Shown one piece after another: positions 1-15,149 of a stretch of 64,000 nt of DNA (its first letter is position 1; every line of letters starts with the position of its first letter). Where the stretch lies: contig JADNRV010000073.1 of NCBI GenBank assembly GCA_015499995.1, positions 62,001-126,000 on the forward strand, written 5' to 3'. This DNA comes from Flammula alnicola (Eukaryota > Basidiomycota > Agaricomycetes > Agaricales > Strophariaceae). The position numbers were made by a program, and so were the translations under genes. The notes beneath the pieces are model-generated. The model did not search any database, was not told the DNA's origin, and saw only the letters and a program-made list of their open reading frames with translations.

Positions 1-756
1 GTGAGCTCAACACGATGGGAAGGGGCAGACCTTCCCCAGCTTGATGGAGATGGAAGAGCTGGAGGCGAGAAAGGGTGCCACGGCACAGCAGCCGCAGCCC
101 GCGGGCGCTGCGGGTATTGGTGCTGGTGGACCGGGATGGAGGCGGAGGGCAAGACGGCTGCGTCGTGGTGGAAGTTATCAGGAAGAACTCCCTCGCGGCT
201 GTGTACAGCCCATCGGCAATCCCTATTGGACAGCCCTCGGCGGGTGGGCAGAGCAAGATGCCTGCGCTGCATGAGCAAAGCCCGCAGAGGTCAGACGGGA
301 ACTATACATCTCGGTCCAACACAGGCTCGCCGCAACGCATTGCGAGATGCACGGAGTCGCCTAGACGCATGGCAGGGGGGCAGGCGCCGAGTCTGCAGAG
401 GAGGCCCAGTGAGGAGATGTTGGGCGATATTAGGACGTACAAGCTGTCTCCGGCGCTTTTTCTGCCTGGCAACTCTTCAGACAAGGAGGAGGAAGGTGGT
501 GCCGGTGTTGCTGATTCGTCGATGGATGTTGACCAGCCAATTGGGAGCACCACGAGCAGCAAAATACCACTTCCCGCCCGGAAAGGGTGGCAAGTGTCCA
601 AGTCGCTTGATGGACCGACCACGGGGCAAGCACAGGAGCTGTCAAGAGAGCTTCGAGAGGGTGTTACAGGTGTGTTTCCTTCTGCGGTGTACCCCGACTT
701 CTGATCATGGTCGACTTGTGGTGGCAGTGGCGCATGGTGGGGAGAGACAAGTTTGA
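1..756 (+). other. Unassigned GC-rich segment with a possible coding exon (75-704)
   Basis: Three overlapping plus-strand frames and one minus-strand frame are open here, and none matches a family I recognise. The frame at 75-704 is the most protein-like: its second half is rich in Ser, Pro, Arg and Gln (pieces such as SPQRSDGNYTSRSNTGSPQR and RRPSEEMLGDIRTYKLSP) and would be a disordered region. It could be the last exon of a gene that starts left of the window. No domain, signal peptide or membrane segment is visible, so it could equally be chance open sequence in GC-rich DNA. Confidence 0.25.
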
Positions 757-2272
757 ACGTTGGTTGAAGTTCAAGTTCAACGTTCAACCTCGATCAACAA
801 AGTCACGTGTGTCGGAGTTTGAACGGACTTGTGCGAGATTTGATGTGCCCATCCCGCAACGTTGATACCAGACTTCTTCAAGTTCTTGCCTCTCCTCTGT
901 GTATCACCCATGAGCTCTCACTGAAAGGTATATAAAGGCCTTAAAATGTAATAAAATAGGATTCTAATAGAATGTGAGGTGACTGGAATATTTCTGGCTC
1001 TAAGACTAAATGCCAGTGTGCCACTATATCGGAACAGTTTTCCTGATCATTTATATGTAATGCTCCTAATACTACCAGCAAACTATCACCAACTCTGGAG
1101 ACTACTGACTGACGTGCTGTGGTTACCCATGTCTATGGATGGGACCCTACAGCTACCTTGGTGTATAGACACCGCATATTTCCTATATAGGTCTATGTGG
1201 GCTACTGGGAGTGACATAGGTGAGGCGCTACCTATCAAGTCTGCATAGTTAGAGGCTGATCTATTGAACATTTTATTGTTTCCTGATGTGCGCTCCTCGA
1301 TCGCTGATGCTAGTGATTCTGCAGAAGTGCTCCGCGGCAAATCATACGCTTTCTCCATTACGCCTCCTCTTGCATGGGAGGGCATCATGCACCACGTTGC
1401 CCGCCTGATCCATCTTACGCTGACCATGAATTTCCCAAGGAGCGGTGGGACACAGATCATCGGAGTGCGTTACCAAAACTCTTCTAAGGTCTTAGTCGGT
1501 CCAAGAACTGGACCCGTAACAATATATTTCCCCAATCATCCCATTTTACGGTATGAGTACGGGGATCCTGTTGGCGTTCCTGTCCTCTCTATTGCGTTGC
1601 AAGTGTTGCTCGCATTGCAGCAACAGCTCCGCCGACTGGCATTGACACCTGCTTGCATTATTCAACGCAGAATTGACCTCGGTATTTGCCTCTTCTCTCC
1701 GATATCTGCTTCAGACTCGTGATTAACAAGCGTTGCAGGTTCTGACACATTCTAATATAGCATCCTGTTCAGCTTTCTTCTACTAGAAAGCCCAAGACGT
1801 TCATTGCCGGCACATCTCTAAACCGCCGGGTTAGAGTCGGCAGATGAAGCAGATGCTGCCCATTTCATGGGAGCAAAGTCGAGCGAAGCAGGACAAAATA
1901 GGCTGGGACCGCAGGGTAGGATGATACTTCCTATTACTCGAAATTTTCTCTGGTTCTGACCTGTCGCATGTTTCATCTTCGCATCCTCATGCCCTTCAAC
2001 TCAGGCGTACCAATGTGACCCCAGAAACATCTGCTAGCAACACCTGACATTGTCATTCAGGTCTAAAGTGTATTCATTACCACACCTGGCGGCGGATGTG
2101 GTAGGCCGATTTTTGGATTAAGTCCTTCAAAATTTTACAGTCGTACTCTGTTGCCTTTCGCTTACCTGTTAACGTCTGACATCACAACTCTCATACCCAG
2201 TTTCTCCGATACAGGGTAGGAGGAATCGCTATAAATTCGGTCCGTTCTTCAGTGGTCAATGCAGTAACAGCC
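757..2272. other. Intergenic stretch without a recognised gene
   Basis: The stretch holds only short, unconvincing open frames. It starts with repeats of a GTTCAACGTTCAA-like motif at about 751-790, which also occurs near 43.95 kb and 51.77-51.94 kb. The last 200 bases should contain the promoter of the GH55 gene. Confidence 0.5.
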
Positions 2273-5200
2273 ATGTTTTCGCTACTGGGTTCTCTGCGCA
2301 CTGCAAGTGTCGTCTTAGCCTTTGCTACTCTTGTATCTGGACTTGGGACAACATGCTCGACATCCCTCGGAGCAGGTACTTCTGGACCCAATGATCCTTT
2401 CTGGATGGAGAGCATCAAGCACCAGGGAAAGTCGCCTTTCAATCCGAATCCAAGTAGCTACACCGTGTTCCGAAACGTCAAGGTACGTGATCTTTTTTTT
2501 CTTTCATTGTTCTTTGATTTTTATGGTCTCTACCGCGTAGGACTACGGTGCTGTCGGAGACGGCGTGCACGATGACACTTCAGCAATAAAGTACTACTTT
2601 ATGACTGCCCAGGTGCACTTTTATTCCCACGCGCGCGCGCGCGCGAGTTGTGTCTGTGTGTGCACCCGAGGTGACCTCAACCTATAATTTCGTCAGGCTA
2701 TCACCTCAAACATTCTAATTGGACCTCCCTCAATGTATTTATTAGTTGTAAACAGCTCATATCATCATCTGTTAACCCAAAATGAAGTGAACGGAACCAT
2801 TTTTGACAATGGTCAAACACTTTCCCACGGGTGCTACAATCTCTACCGAGAAAGCATTTGGGAGTTCAGTGGAGAAATTTGAAGGCGACAATCCCTTCGT
2901 CAAATCTGTTATAGCAATAATTTAAATTTCTTACAAGTTTTATATTAAAGACCTCTTAATAGCAGATCAATTGTTATGTTCAGACTTCGGTGTATGCATA
3001 CCCGGGACCCCCAAGCTGACTCAAATCCAAAATCTCTGAACCTTCAACCAACCTACAACGGCCTCGAAAATAAACTGAGCCCATTGAATAGACCTTTCCA
3101 CAACTATTATTTTAGTTAAATATCAATATTTGTTGAACCTTGAGCAGGTCTTAATGATAGTCTTTTAGATTTGAGGTGCATGAGGCCTTCAAAGTATAAC
3201 TAAGCTCATATTGTAAGAAATTTAGATTATTGCTACAAAAGAATCACCTTCAAATTTCTCCCCTGAACTCCCGAATGCTTTCTCGGTAGAGATTGTAGCA
3301 CCCGTGGGAAAGTGTTTGACCATTGTCAAAAATGGTTCCGTTCACTTCATTTTGGGTTAACAGATGATGATATGAGCTGTTTACAACTAATAAATACATT
3401 GAGGGAGGTCCAATTAGAATGTTTGAGGTGATAGCCTGACGAAATTATAGGTTGAGGTCACCTCGGGTGCACACACAGACACAACTTGCGCGCGCGCGCG
3501 CGTGGGAATAAAAGTGCACCTGGGCAGTCATACTACTTATCTTTGGATATGAATGTGTATGTGACGTTAATCAACCAACTGCATTCTATAGCGCTGCAAT
3601 CACTGCCCAAGGTCGATGCGGTGGCGGAAGCTGCGCCTCTTCAACGTGAGTAAATTTCCTGCCTCCTTATCCTCCAATTAACGTTTCTACTAGCATCTCT
3701 CCCGCTGTCGTGTACTTTCCTAAAGGGTGCGCGATGCTTGAAATTATCAATAACATGACGTTAACAACCTCGTTTAGGACCTATCTCATTTCTGCTCCTA
3801 TTATTCCTTACTACTATACACAACTCATCGGAGACGCCAAGACGCCACCGACTCTACTCGCGACAGCTTCGTTCAGCGGCATGGCAGTGATCGGTAATCT
3901 TATATTTATTTATCACAATGATCGTGTTCCTCACAGCTCGTTGGACAGATGCTGATCCATACATCCCAGGAGGCGGCGGTGCCCAAGACTGGGTTAACCA
4001 GGATAATTTGTGATTAGACTAACCTTGAGTCGCATTCTGCATATTGACCGTGACCTATTGGTAGTTTCCGCTCTGTGAGGAATTTCGTGATCGATGTTCG
4101 TCAGTACGTACCAACCTTTTTACTGTGAGTTATTCGAAGGTATGAAATGACTCCATACCTATAGAGTTCCAGCTACCAACTCGCAAGGAACGGGTATTCA
4201 CTGGCAAGTTTCGCAAGCCACGTCTCTCATGAACATTGTCTTCCAAATGTCTGCTGCGTCAAATACTGCCCACCAAGGTATTTACGCTTTGTTTTTACAC
4301 ATTCACATCTAATAAGTTTCATCCTGTCAGGCATCTGGATGGAAAACGGCAGGTAAACATTTTCATTCGGACGCAATCGAGTCCTCCATTCACTTGATAA
4401 CATGAAGTGGTGGCTATATCATATATGGGCGATCTCGTATTTAACGGTGGTAAGAAATGCGCCCTCAATATATCGACTCTACGCTCACGTCTAGTTCCTC
4501 CCTAGGGAAATACGGAATATGGGGCGGAAATCAGCAGTAAGAAAATTCTAGTTGGAATAGTGGGAACACTAATTAAAATTTCTCTAGATTTACTGTTCGA
4601 AATATCACTGTAAATAATGCGCAGACTGGCGTCTATAGCTCGTGGAACTGGGGTGAGCATCTTTTGGAACGGACTGCAATTCTGGTCAATTTTACCCTAT
4701 CGCGCGTTGTGCAGGCTGGACCTACCAAGGTGCTACATTCAACAACTGTCAGGTAGGTCTGTAATCACAAATCCACCATTCACATTCTCAATTGATATAT
4801 ATCAGGTTGGCTTCGATATTGCTACAGGAGGTATAACCCAAGGAACACAGGTAGATATATTCCGCGATAACGTATATCCAGATTTATCTAACACATCCGA
4901 CGTCGCAGACCACTGGCGCAATGGCGATAATTGACGCCGTCGCTACCAACACCCCGATCTTCGCCCGCACTTCCCAACCAAGCAATGGCGCTCTGGCGGG
5001 CTCCTTGGTGCTCAACAATGTAAAACTAAACAACGTACCGGTGGCCGTTGGTGTCGTGGGTGGTACCGTGGTGCTCAATGGAGGCACGACCACGATCGCA
5101 TCGTGGGGGCAAGGAAACGTTTTCAAAGGAACTAACCCGACTGGAGTGTTTACTAAAGGTAATGTACCTGCACCAAGCAAGGCCTCAAGTCTGCTCGACA

Positions 5201-6711
5201 GCCAAGAGGAAGGATCACCCACAATACGCCGCATATTCTGCCAGCCAGTTCGTCAGCGTCAAAGACCACGGTGCAGTAGGAGATGGAGTTACTGACGATA
5301 CGGCTGCACTCATTGATATATTTAACAAGGTCTGTCCAATACTTTTTGTCCTTGTAAATATTAGCTAATTATCTACATAGTATTCGGGATGCAACATCAT
5401 CTTCTTTGACGCTGGCACCTATGTTGTGACGAATACTGTTACAATCCCTGCCGGAACCCAAATGGTCGGCGAGGCATGGACCGTCCTCGCTGGTAGAGGG
5501 TCTGCATTCCAAGATCAGAATAATCCTAGACCTGTGTTCCGAGTCGGCGATACTGGATCTCAGGGATCTTAGAAATCACTGATATCGTTTTTACTACTAT
5601 CGGTCCTGGTAAGTGTCCGCCTACAGCAAATATTATTTTTAACATTATTAACCATAGCGGCCGGGCCATCGTCATCGAGTGGAATGTCAAAGAACCCTCT
5701 GGCGTTCAAGCAGGTGCCGGAATGTGGGACTCTCATATAAGGTATTCTTCGCGGACTTTTTCCCAAAGCTTCAAATAATGATAGGATTCTGTTACTGTAT
5801 TACAGAATCGGTGGTGCGCAGGAACCAATTTACAAGGCGATAAATGTCCAAGCAGTGGTGCCGGAGGCACTACGCATGTTTTGGGGCTTTTTTGAGCTTG
5901 CACTTGACCTCTCAATCGACCGCGTATATCGAGGTTAGCATTACCTCAATATAAGACATTGGCGTGGAATTAACACCTTGTCCAATAGGGGCCTGGGCGT
6001 GGCTAGCAGACCATGACTTGGATCTCGCCGGCGAAGGTCAACTTACGGTTTATTCGGGACGAGGCATACTTTCTGAATCGCAAGGTCCGTATGGTTGATC
6101 GGTACATCTGGTACGGGTTGACCTTCTACATTATATATCGTGTTAACGGCCCTGTTTTGTAGCGGAACATCATGCTATCTACCAATACAACATCGTCAAC
6201 GCAGCGAGCCACTACATGGGGCTTATACAGACCGAGACGGTTGGTTTATAACCTCCATTGTTGAAATCTTCTCATTCAATGATGTGATCCTTAGCCATAT
6301 TATCAGCCGAGCCCCGTCTCTCCTTCACCCTTCAGCATTAATACAACATTCCATGACCCGACGCCGTATTCTGGCAATCCGTCCGCATGGGCGCTCTCGA
6401 TCGTGAACTCGCACAATATCCTCGTTTTTGGTGCTGGTCTATACAGCTTCTTCCAAGTAAGTACTTTATCACGTCACCTTTGTTCCAATCGTGACAGGTA
6501 CTACTCTAGGACTACTCGCAAACGTGCCTCAACGCCGAGGCATGCCAATCCCAGATCGCCAATATTGATACCGCATCAACTGGCGTCAATATATAAGCTT
6601 ATCCACCGTGGCGACACGTATCAACTGAGCGTGAACGGTGCGGGTGTGGTCAGTCAAGCAGGAAATATCAACGGTTTTGCCTCAACAATTACTAGCTGGA
6701 GTCAGAGCTGA
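2273..6711 (+). pseudogene. GH55 exo-beta-1,3-glucanase, broken by a foldback insertion and frameshifts
   Basis: Known GH55 enzymes are secreted and release glucose from beta-1,3-glucan with two tandem right-handed beta-helices. The ATG at 2273 opens a signal peptide (MFSLLGSLRTASVVLAFATL), followed by the first helix motif DYGAVGDGVHDDT after an intron at 2483-2540. The second helix motif, DHGAVGDGVTDDTAA, is at about 5265-5310. The last exon ends ...STITSWSQS at 6711. Many short introns splice cleanly, for example ...DNFFRSVRNFVIDVRQ across the intron at about 4009-4064. Lesions: a 0.93-kb inverted-repeat element sits in exon 2 (2600-3530); the frame shifts near 5195-5215 (SSLLDS to HPQYAAY); one base is missing near 5567, giving an early TAG at 5570; and one G is missing near 5881, giving TGA. 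Unless some of these are consensus errors, the gene is dead. Confidence 0.8.
2600..3530. mobile_element. Foldback element inserted in the GH55 gene
   Basis: Two arms of about 340 bases are inverted copies of each other (about 2600-2945 and 3205-3530), both containing a (GC)n run near their outer ends. The outer ends read TATGACTGCCCAGG and CCTGGGCAGTCA. The 8-bp direct repeat TACTACTT flanks the element at 2592-2599 and 3531-3538, which fits a hAT-type target duplication. No open frame for a transposase is present, so it would be non-autonomous. The middle 260 bases are unique. Confidence 0.8.
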
Positions 6712-6907
6712 GGCATGGAGCCAGAGTCATCTCTAACATGCTTGTTGAGGAGTTATTTGAATCTAGGTATTGTTGGTATTTCAAGGTGTTTTTGATTTGT
6801 TTAAGTGGAATGTATGTCAAATCTTGGTAAGTAGTGTCAGATGAATCCAATTTGTTCTGGAAATATAGCCAGCCTGTCAATATGTTTCACATGTCGAACA
6901 ACACACC

Positions 6908-6989
6908 GTCGGTATCGATTAGGGGTTAAATCACTTCGTTGTGGTGCACCTATTCCGAAGAGCCGCTGGTTCGATTCCAGCTACCGACA
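6908..6989 (+). tRNA. tRNA-His (GTG) with a 10-nt intron
   Basis: The 7-bp acceptor stem pairs GTCGGTA (6908-6914) with TACCGAC (6982-6988); the discriminator base is A at 6989. The D arm is GATT/AATC with a GG-containing loop. The anticodon stem CTTCG/CGAAG (6934-6938, 6956-6960) encloses TTGTGG, then ten extra bases (6945-6954), then C. Removing the ten bases leaves the usual seven-base loop with anticodon GTG at 6941-6943. The T arm is GCTGG-TTCGATT-CCAGC. Positions 32-38 (TTGTGGC) match the loop of the yeast histidine tRNA as I remember it. The intron sits at the canonical site, one base 3' of the anticodon. A T6 run at about 7015 would end Pol III transcription. Confidence 0.8.
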
Positions 6990-7183
6990 TCGCAAATTGA
7001 CATGATTCGCAGTTTTTTACTTTCGCCATCTTCATACGTTGAATGAATTCAGTGTCTGCATAATTTTGAGCTATTTATTTAGTGTCGTCGTCTGAGTGAG
7101 GCATTAATTTTATACACATTTTGGACCATATCCGTATTCAAAAAGAGACATAAAATATACGGTAATAACTAGTATGAACCCAT

Positions 7184-10100
7184 TCAAGTACTCTGAAGGT
7201 GTCCTGCTGCTGAGACCAGATGCTGTTCCAGTTCCTAAGGACATATATGATTAGCAAGGGACTAAAACAAAGGGGAAGGACATACCGAGATAGTTGAAAA
7301 GACCTCGCGACACGACTCATTGTGGTCTGTCCTCCATTTACAACTGTACACGAATTCGTGTCCGTTGCCACTCATATCGGCGCTTTCGTCGTCGTAGTCG
7401 CCACCCCTGCCTATTCGATCGAGTTTGGTCATCGCTTCGTTGAGTTCCACGTGTAACCTAGTTGTCTCATTCCTCCATCTCTGCAGCTCCACCTCGGAAT
7501 CGTTCCAAGCATGCGTCTTCTCCTCCAGCTCAGCCTCAAGCGCATTGAGGTGTTCTTCACCCTGTGCGAGCGCTATGGCTTGCCGCTCACATTGGGCGCG
7601 AAGCTCCGGTTCTTCAGCTGCACGTCGGCGGATATCATCGTTGTTCGAGCGGCGATCCTTCTCAATCAGGAATTCTGCCATCTTGCGCCAAGCTTTGAGG
7701 TCGTCCTCGAGGGTCTTGACTCGCAGCTCAAAGGTCGCCTTCACCAGACTGAGACCGCTCTGGGTCTGGTCCTCTGCGATCTTGACGCGTTTTTCGAGAT
7801 CTTTGTTTTCGTCGCGGACCGAAGAAACGTATCCGGAGGCTTTGGCGTATTGCTCACGGAAGAATTCGCGGTCCTTCTCCGCATCTGCCTTGCCCCTATT
7901 AGCAGACTCTACTTTCTCGACGAGTTGAGCTTTTTCCGTCTCCCACTTGGTTTTCATGCTCTGAATTGCGTTTGCCAACTCATTCACGGCAGTCATGCTC
8001 TGGAGATGTTTGGTTTGTAACTCCTTAAGCTGGGCGACTTGTGGACGCAAAGAAAGCACCTCTTGCAGGAACTCAGCATTCTTGGCGCGTTCCGAGGCAA
8101 GGTCAGCTTCTAACTTGGTAACTTCTTCCGATTTGGCGTTGAGAGCTGCAGTGAGGTGCCTTGACTCGACCTCGTTTTCATTCTTCTAAGAATAAAATTA
8201 TCAAGTCAGTAACCAGTAGATGCATTGCCGGAGAACGAAAGATAAATTATACTCACTTGGGAAACCAAAGGTTGGACAGGAGGGACAGATCCTCTCTTGC
8301 TAGATTGGGCGGAAGACGATTTCGGTTTCTTGCCGTTCATCTGGCTGGCAACAGGGTGATTGGCAACAGAGGGCGTCTTTGACCTCGACCTAGAGCGCGT
8401 CATTCGAACGGGAGGTGGAGGTGGATGATCTTCTTCTGCGAGAACGATTGAACGGAGGTTGCTCGACTTGGATTCTGGACAATGATCTGAGGAAGACATC
8501 ACATATAGGATGAGAAGCTGTATGTAGATGGACCAAATAAAGAGCGAAGAACTACATACCTCAGGTATCGCTCTCAAGGAGGCGTCTTCGCCTTTCTGCG
8601 CAGCGTTATTCTCCTCATCGTGCGGTGTTTCCTCTGACACCGCCTCGGCAATAGCAGGCAGAACACTCATCGGTTTGACGGCCCAGCCCGCAGTGGTATC
8701 CAGCGGTCTGTGCTGTTGCACCTGTTGAAGGTCCATCATCAAGTCTTGCGTCGACTCTTCTTCCTCCTGCCTCAGCAGCTTAGGATCCACGGTATGAGGA
8801 ACGGAGGCATCGTGGTCAACGCGCATGTCTTCTGCACCACCGCTTAAATCAACATACGCTGTCTCCATCTCGTGAAGAGTCAGATTCTCGTCGTCAAGCG
8901 ATGCACGAGGCCATGATGTGGGTGGTACAACGTTTGTCGAAACCCCGGCCATGTCGTGGTCTTCGTCCTCTTCTGGGACGGGACTGTGCCTTCGGACCTC
9001 GCGTTCTGGGCTGGTGGCGCTAAGGTTGCTCCTACTTCGACTCCGGGTCTTGGTTTGGGTAACGATATCGGCGATCGTCTTTTTCGGTCGTGCGTTCGGG
9101 CTGCTGGACCTCGACCCCGCCCTCTTCTTAGCCGCTTCCGCAATCTCCTGCCCACGCTTCACCACTTCCGACTCCCAGATGTCTGATGCACTCTCTCGCA
9201 CGCTGCCTGTGCTCCTCTCCTTCCCTTTGCCTTTATTGCTAGGCTCCTTTCGTGCCACGACCCTCAGCATTGTGGTCTTCCCCTTCTTCTTCTCAGGAGA
9301 CTCGAATTGCTCGATCGAGCTCATGGGTCCGTCCTCCTCATCCTCAGTGTCCGAGTCGAGATTCGAGTTCTGTAGTCGGTTCTCATGCTCCGGTATATCG
9401 GTGATGCTTTCGGGCAACGATGAGTCGAGTTCGGGCAACAGTGGGTGGAAAGTCGACGGCGAAAGCACAGGTATTGGGCGCAGGGATCTTTGCTTTGATA
9501 CCGCGCGGGAATCAGCGCCTGGCGTCCGTAGCTTCATGCGTGATTTCAGGCCTGGCTTGCCTCCAGGGGTCGAGGGAGGTTGGGCCGGCTCCTTGACTTC
9601 TTGCGAGTGCGACTCAGACTCGGTCTCTGGCACGACATCGGTTGCATAGGAATTTTTCGGAGGATTCGCCGAGCGGCGGGGCAGGGCGTTGTTGGAAGTT
9701 GTCGCTGTATTTGCCGAAGATGTGGATTTAGGTTTCGATTTGGAAGATTTGGAGTCACTTTTGGCTTCATCGGAGCGCTTCGAGTTCTTAGATGCGACGG
9801 AACGACGATCCTCCTGCGCGTTCGCGCTGTCAACTGCTTCAGCTCGTTCGAGAGCCCTAGCCTCCGACTGAGGCCCAGAAATAGGCGAAGAACCGGGCAA
9901 GAACAACGGTTGTTCGCTGTGCTGTTCCAGTCTCTCCTTCTCCTTCTCCTTGCCTTCGGACGCTCGAGGCGTCTTAGCTTTCATAGAGATTATAAGAGGA
10001 GAACTTTCATCGGGCTTGAACCGGAGTTCGCTCGTCTCCTTTGCCGCACCGTCCTTCTCGAGCTCCTGGTGAATTGTGCTGCCCCTCTTTCGGATACCCA

Positions 10101-11917
10101 TAACCTCCTCGTCGAACCTCTCAAGCCTCTTCAAAGCACCCGGGGAAAGTACCGGCTCATGCTGAGCAGCGCCTTCCGCCGCCCCACCGTCCCAGAAAAC
10201 GGAGCGCTCCTCAGTCGGTGCACGGTGCTCACGGTTGGGAGTGGCCTCTGGAGCAGGCCATTCGAGGGACGGAGGGGAACCGAGGTCGGAATCGGAGCCA
10301 GAGTGGGCAGAGCGCGTGGGATGGGAGCCGAGACGACGTTTCTTGGTGGTTTTCACGGGCGGGGGTTTGGCTGTAACTGCGCTAGCGACGTTGTCGATGT
10401 CTTTCGATTTGGATTTGGAGAAGCTGTTGGTAGCATCGGAATGTTTCTGCGAAGTGGCTAGGGAACGTTTCTTAGACGGAGGACCGAACTTCATCTGAAC
10501 GGAAGGAGGAGGTGTGGGAGATGCAGGAGGAGAGACGGAGGAGGATGACCGGATGTTGATGGCCTTTTCCTTTCCTTTGCCCTTGTCCTTTGTCGCTGCC
10601 GCGGACGGTGAACGTGAATCGGCAAGAGACACACTCTTCGAGAATAAATGAGCAGGTTTGGAAGCTGTGGATGTCGGTTTCTTCGTAGTCGCGTTTTTCG
10701 TCTGGCCGCTACCTTGCTCGTCATGATGCTGTGTGGAAGACTTCGGTTTCGAGATGATGATTCCGTCCTCTTTCTCCTCCTCCTCGACGTCTTGCTCCCT
10801 TGAAGCTTGCCCCATCTCGTCGTCATATCCACCATCGTAGTTCTCAAACTCTCGAGGAGGACTTGCCTCCGAAAGGGCATCTTCTACCATCCTTTCTTCC
10901 TCCTCCTCCTCCTCCTCGTCGGGTATAGTAACCTTGCCCTGAACTTTCCTGATTTCATAACTCTCCTCTTGGCTAATCTGTGGCTGTGGCTGGGGCTGGG
11001 TGAGGCTCCTCTGCGATTCCATCTCAGACTCTGGCTCTGGCTTGACCGTCTCCACCTCCACCTTCCTCTTCTTCTTCGGTCTTCCTGTCGGGCCTTTCTT
11101 GATCGGCGCTCCATCCTCGTCGACGTTGATATCGACGGCGGCAAAGTCTCCGTGTTGCACGTGGTTCGCAGATGAATGGGCGCTCGTCGCATCAGCGAGT
11201 TTGCGCTTCGTGCCTTGCGTTTTAGTGGAGATGGCAGCGGAAGTGGGATGTGTTTGTCGAGGTTGGGGCGGTTCGTCCTCGTCGAGTTCGTCGATATCTT
11301 CGTCAGTACCATCTGGGTCGGGTTTGGTGCGTTTCGCTCGGCTGGCAATAGGTGTGAGGGTTGCTGTTTCGCGGGCTATTGTGGCACTCGACCGCCCATG
11401 TCTCAGTGTCGTGGCCTTGGCAGTGCCGTTGCCAGTTGCAGTCGTGGTGGAGGTTGACCGGCGGGTCGATTTCGAAATAGAGCCGAGGGGTAATTTCGAG
11501 CTCGACGCTTTCGAGATGCCGACCGTCGATGTCGAGGCGCGTCCCGCCTTTTTGGATGCGGTTGAATCGCGTCCGCCTTTCGATGCTACAATACATTTCG
11601 TTAATATATTATGGCTATCACTATGTAGCATCATCAAGAAATACAAACTTACATTTCCTTCTATCTTTCTCCTTCTTCTTCCTCTTCCATTCCATAACGA
11701 GGTCGTCCGTGCAATCCGTCTTCTTGACCCAGCTCTGCGGCCATGGTTTCATCGTCTTCGGATCGTTGCCCTTCCAGCGCACTTTGTAGGTGTTCCCTTT
11801 CTCTGCGGTAATTTCGATCACCTCCCATAGCGTCTCCTCGTCGTCCTCTTGGGGCACAAACTTCTGGGAGGGTGAGGAGAGCGAGGCCTGAGACTCGGCT
11901 TCCGAGTCAAACGGCAT
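7184..11917 (-). CDS. Chromodomain protein with a disordered middle and C-terminal coiled coil
   Basis: The start ATG is at 11917. The first exon encodes a chromodomain (about residues 24-80: LWEVIEITAEKGNTYKVRWK ... WPQSWVKK), the fold that reads methylated histone tails. An intron follows at about 11590-11652. The next 1,100 residues are low-complexity and charged, with acidic runs, many Ser/Pro/Thr, and a classical monopartite nuclear signal core, PKKKRKV. After an intron at about 8193-8257 comes a coiled coil (about 7410-8190: KNENEVESRHLTAALNAKSE onward, heptad-like Leu/Glu/Lys). A last 50-nt intron (about 7236-7285) leads to the end ELEQHLVSAAGHLQST and a TGA at 7184-7186. One segment at about 8488-8560 looks like an intron (GTATGT ... 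CTCAG) but is 73 nt long and does not restore the frame, so the true structure there is uncertain. A nuclear chromatin-binding role is inferred from the chromodomain. Confidence 0.8.
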
Positions 11918-12789
11918 TCAGAATCAAATCAGAACAGATTTTTTCCCTGAGCAGGGCATCAGTTCTCCTTTCAATGTATGAGGGTATGTTCATACCTTGC
12001 TATAAATCCAATTCCAGGGGTATAATGTTGAAATCTTGAAGCCTTGTTGAACGTAAGTCAACAGTCAGTATTCAACAGATTATTTATTATGTAATAATTA
12101 AATCACGCCCTTTATAATTACATAATTGACAACATGTTTATACTTGGCCCGAGTTCTCGTGCGTGCACCTCTTGGTGCACATCTCTTTTCAACATTTCTC
12201 TGGCAGGCTTTGGCTGGATTCAGGCTCCTCACACGGACTTGGATATACGATATTACTGTGTGGCCTCGATTTTGTGAAACCACCTACTTAATCTGCTCTT
12301 TAATTTCCCCCCACTGCTTGGTCGCCTCGCCGCCCCTCGCAAGGCATCTCGCGTACACTTGCGGCGACTCCAGTGGCGATTTCAGCCGTTTCTCTAACAG
12401 CAGTGTCTGGGATTCCATTTTTCTGGCTTAACTGGCTTAATTACCATCAGACACCCCTTTTAAAAACTTCTGGATCTGCTTGTGATATGGCCCCGTTTCT
12501 GGGTTCTGGCGACTCTCGTTCTTCGCCCTGGTGGATGGAGGCCGATGCTCTCCGTTCAGGTCCGTTCCCGATGCGCAGGCCGACGACTTAGTAAGTTAGC
12601 AGATTAATAATTCCATGTGACCCTTTCCGTGGGTCTCGGGCGCCGTATATTTGCTTGACTTGTAAACCCATGTCCCCACCGTGGCCCTCTTCCTCTGTAC
12701 AACTTACACACCATTTCTCAGACGCGTAGGGCAACAAGTTTGCATTATTTTGGCTCTGAGACTGGCCAAAGTTTGCTTACGAAGAACTT

Positions 12790-12790
<1 letters not shown>
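11918..12790. other. Intergenic region between divergent genes
   Basis: I see no convincing gene. It should hold the promoter of the minus-strand chromodomain gene and the upstream region of the plus-strand dehydrogenase gene. The dehydrogenase start and mitochondrial presequence should lie around 12.7-12.8 kb, but no ATG is in frame with its first recognisable exon. Confidence 0.5.
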
Positions 12791-14624
<1,834 letters not shown>

Positions 14625-15149
14625 ACGGCCCCTGGCATGTACGTCTTGTCCTTTTTCATGACTCTTCCTGAACCACATGCGGCATTGGATTAGCTTGGGC
14701 GGAATGGAATGGGATGGACAGTAAGATGAGATTGTTCTCACTGTTTTGTCTTTGTGAGTATACTACGACCTATAGACGTACTCGACCGTGCTGGCATTTC
14801 GTTTCCTTCACCTCTCGTCCGACATATCTGAAAACCCCCCGCTTATTGTAACTTTAATTCAAGGCACTTGTCTGCTCTCCACTGCGGTCTTTTCTGGTCT
14901 CTAACACTGCAGTGTATATCGTACTTTTGATTGAATAAACTGTTTTGATTGACCGCTTCCTGGAGGCGAACACGCTGTGACATCTGACGCGGACGCGTTG
15001 ACGGAACACTTTGATTTTGGTGTCGAACTCCATGCACCCGGTTCCACAATGGTAACTTTCGTGGGTCAGTCAACTCGTTAGTACCATCGGTCGTCACGAC
15101 ACTTCTGGTTTCGGTTCAAGTGATCTCATTTACAGCCATTGACCAAAAA
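14625..15149. other. Region between the dehydrogenase and HET-A 3' ends
   Basis: The two flanking genes converge here, so it should hold both 3' ends. No gene or strong repeat is seen. Confidence 0.4.

Noticed and set aside
7425..11830. Long plus-strand open frames opposite the chromodomain gene
   Set aside because: They are shadows of a low-complexity coding strand; the minus strand has the chromodomain, splice sites and coiled coil.
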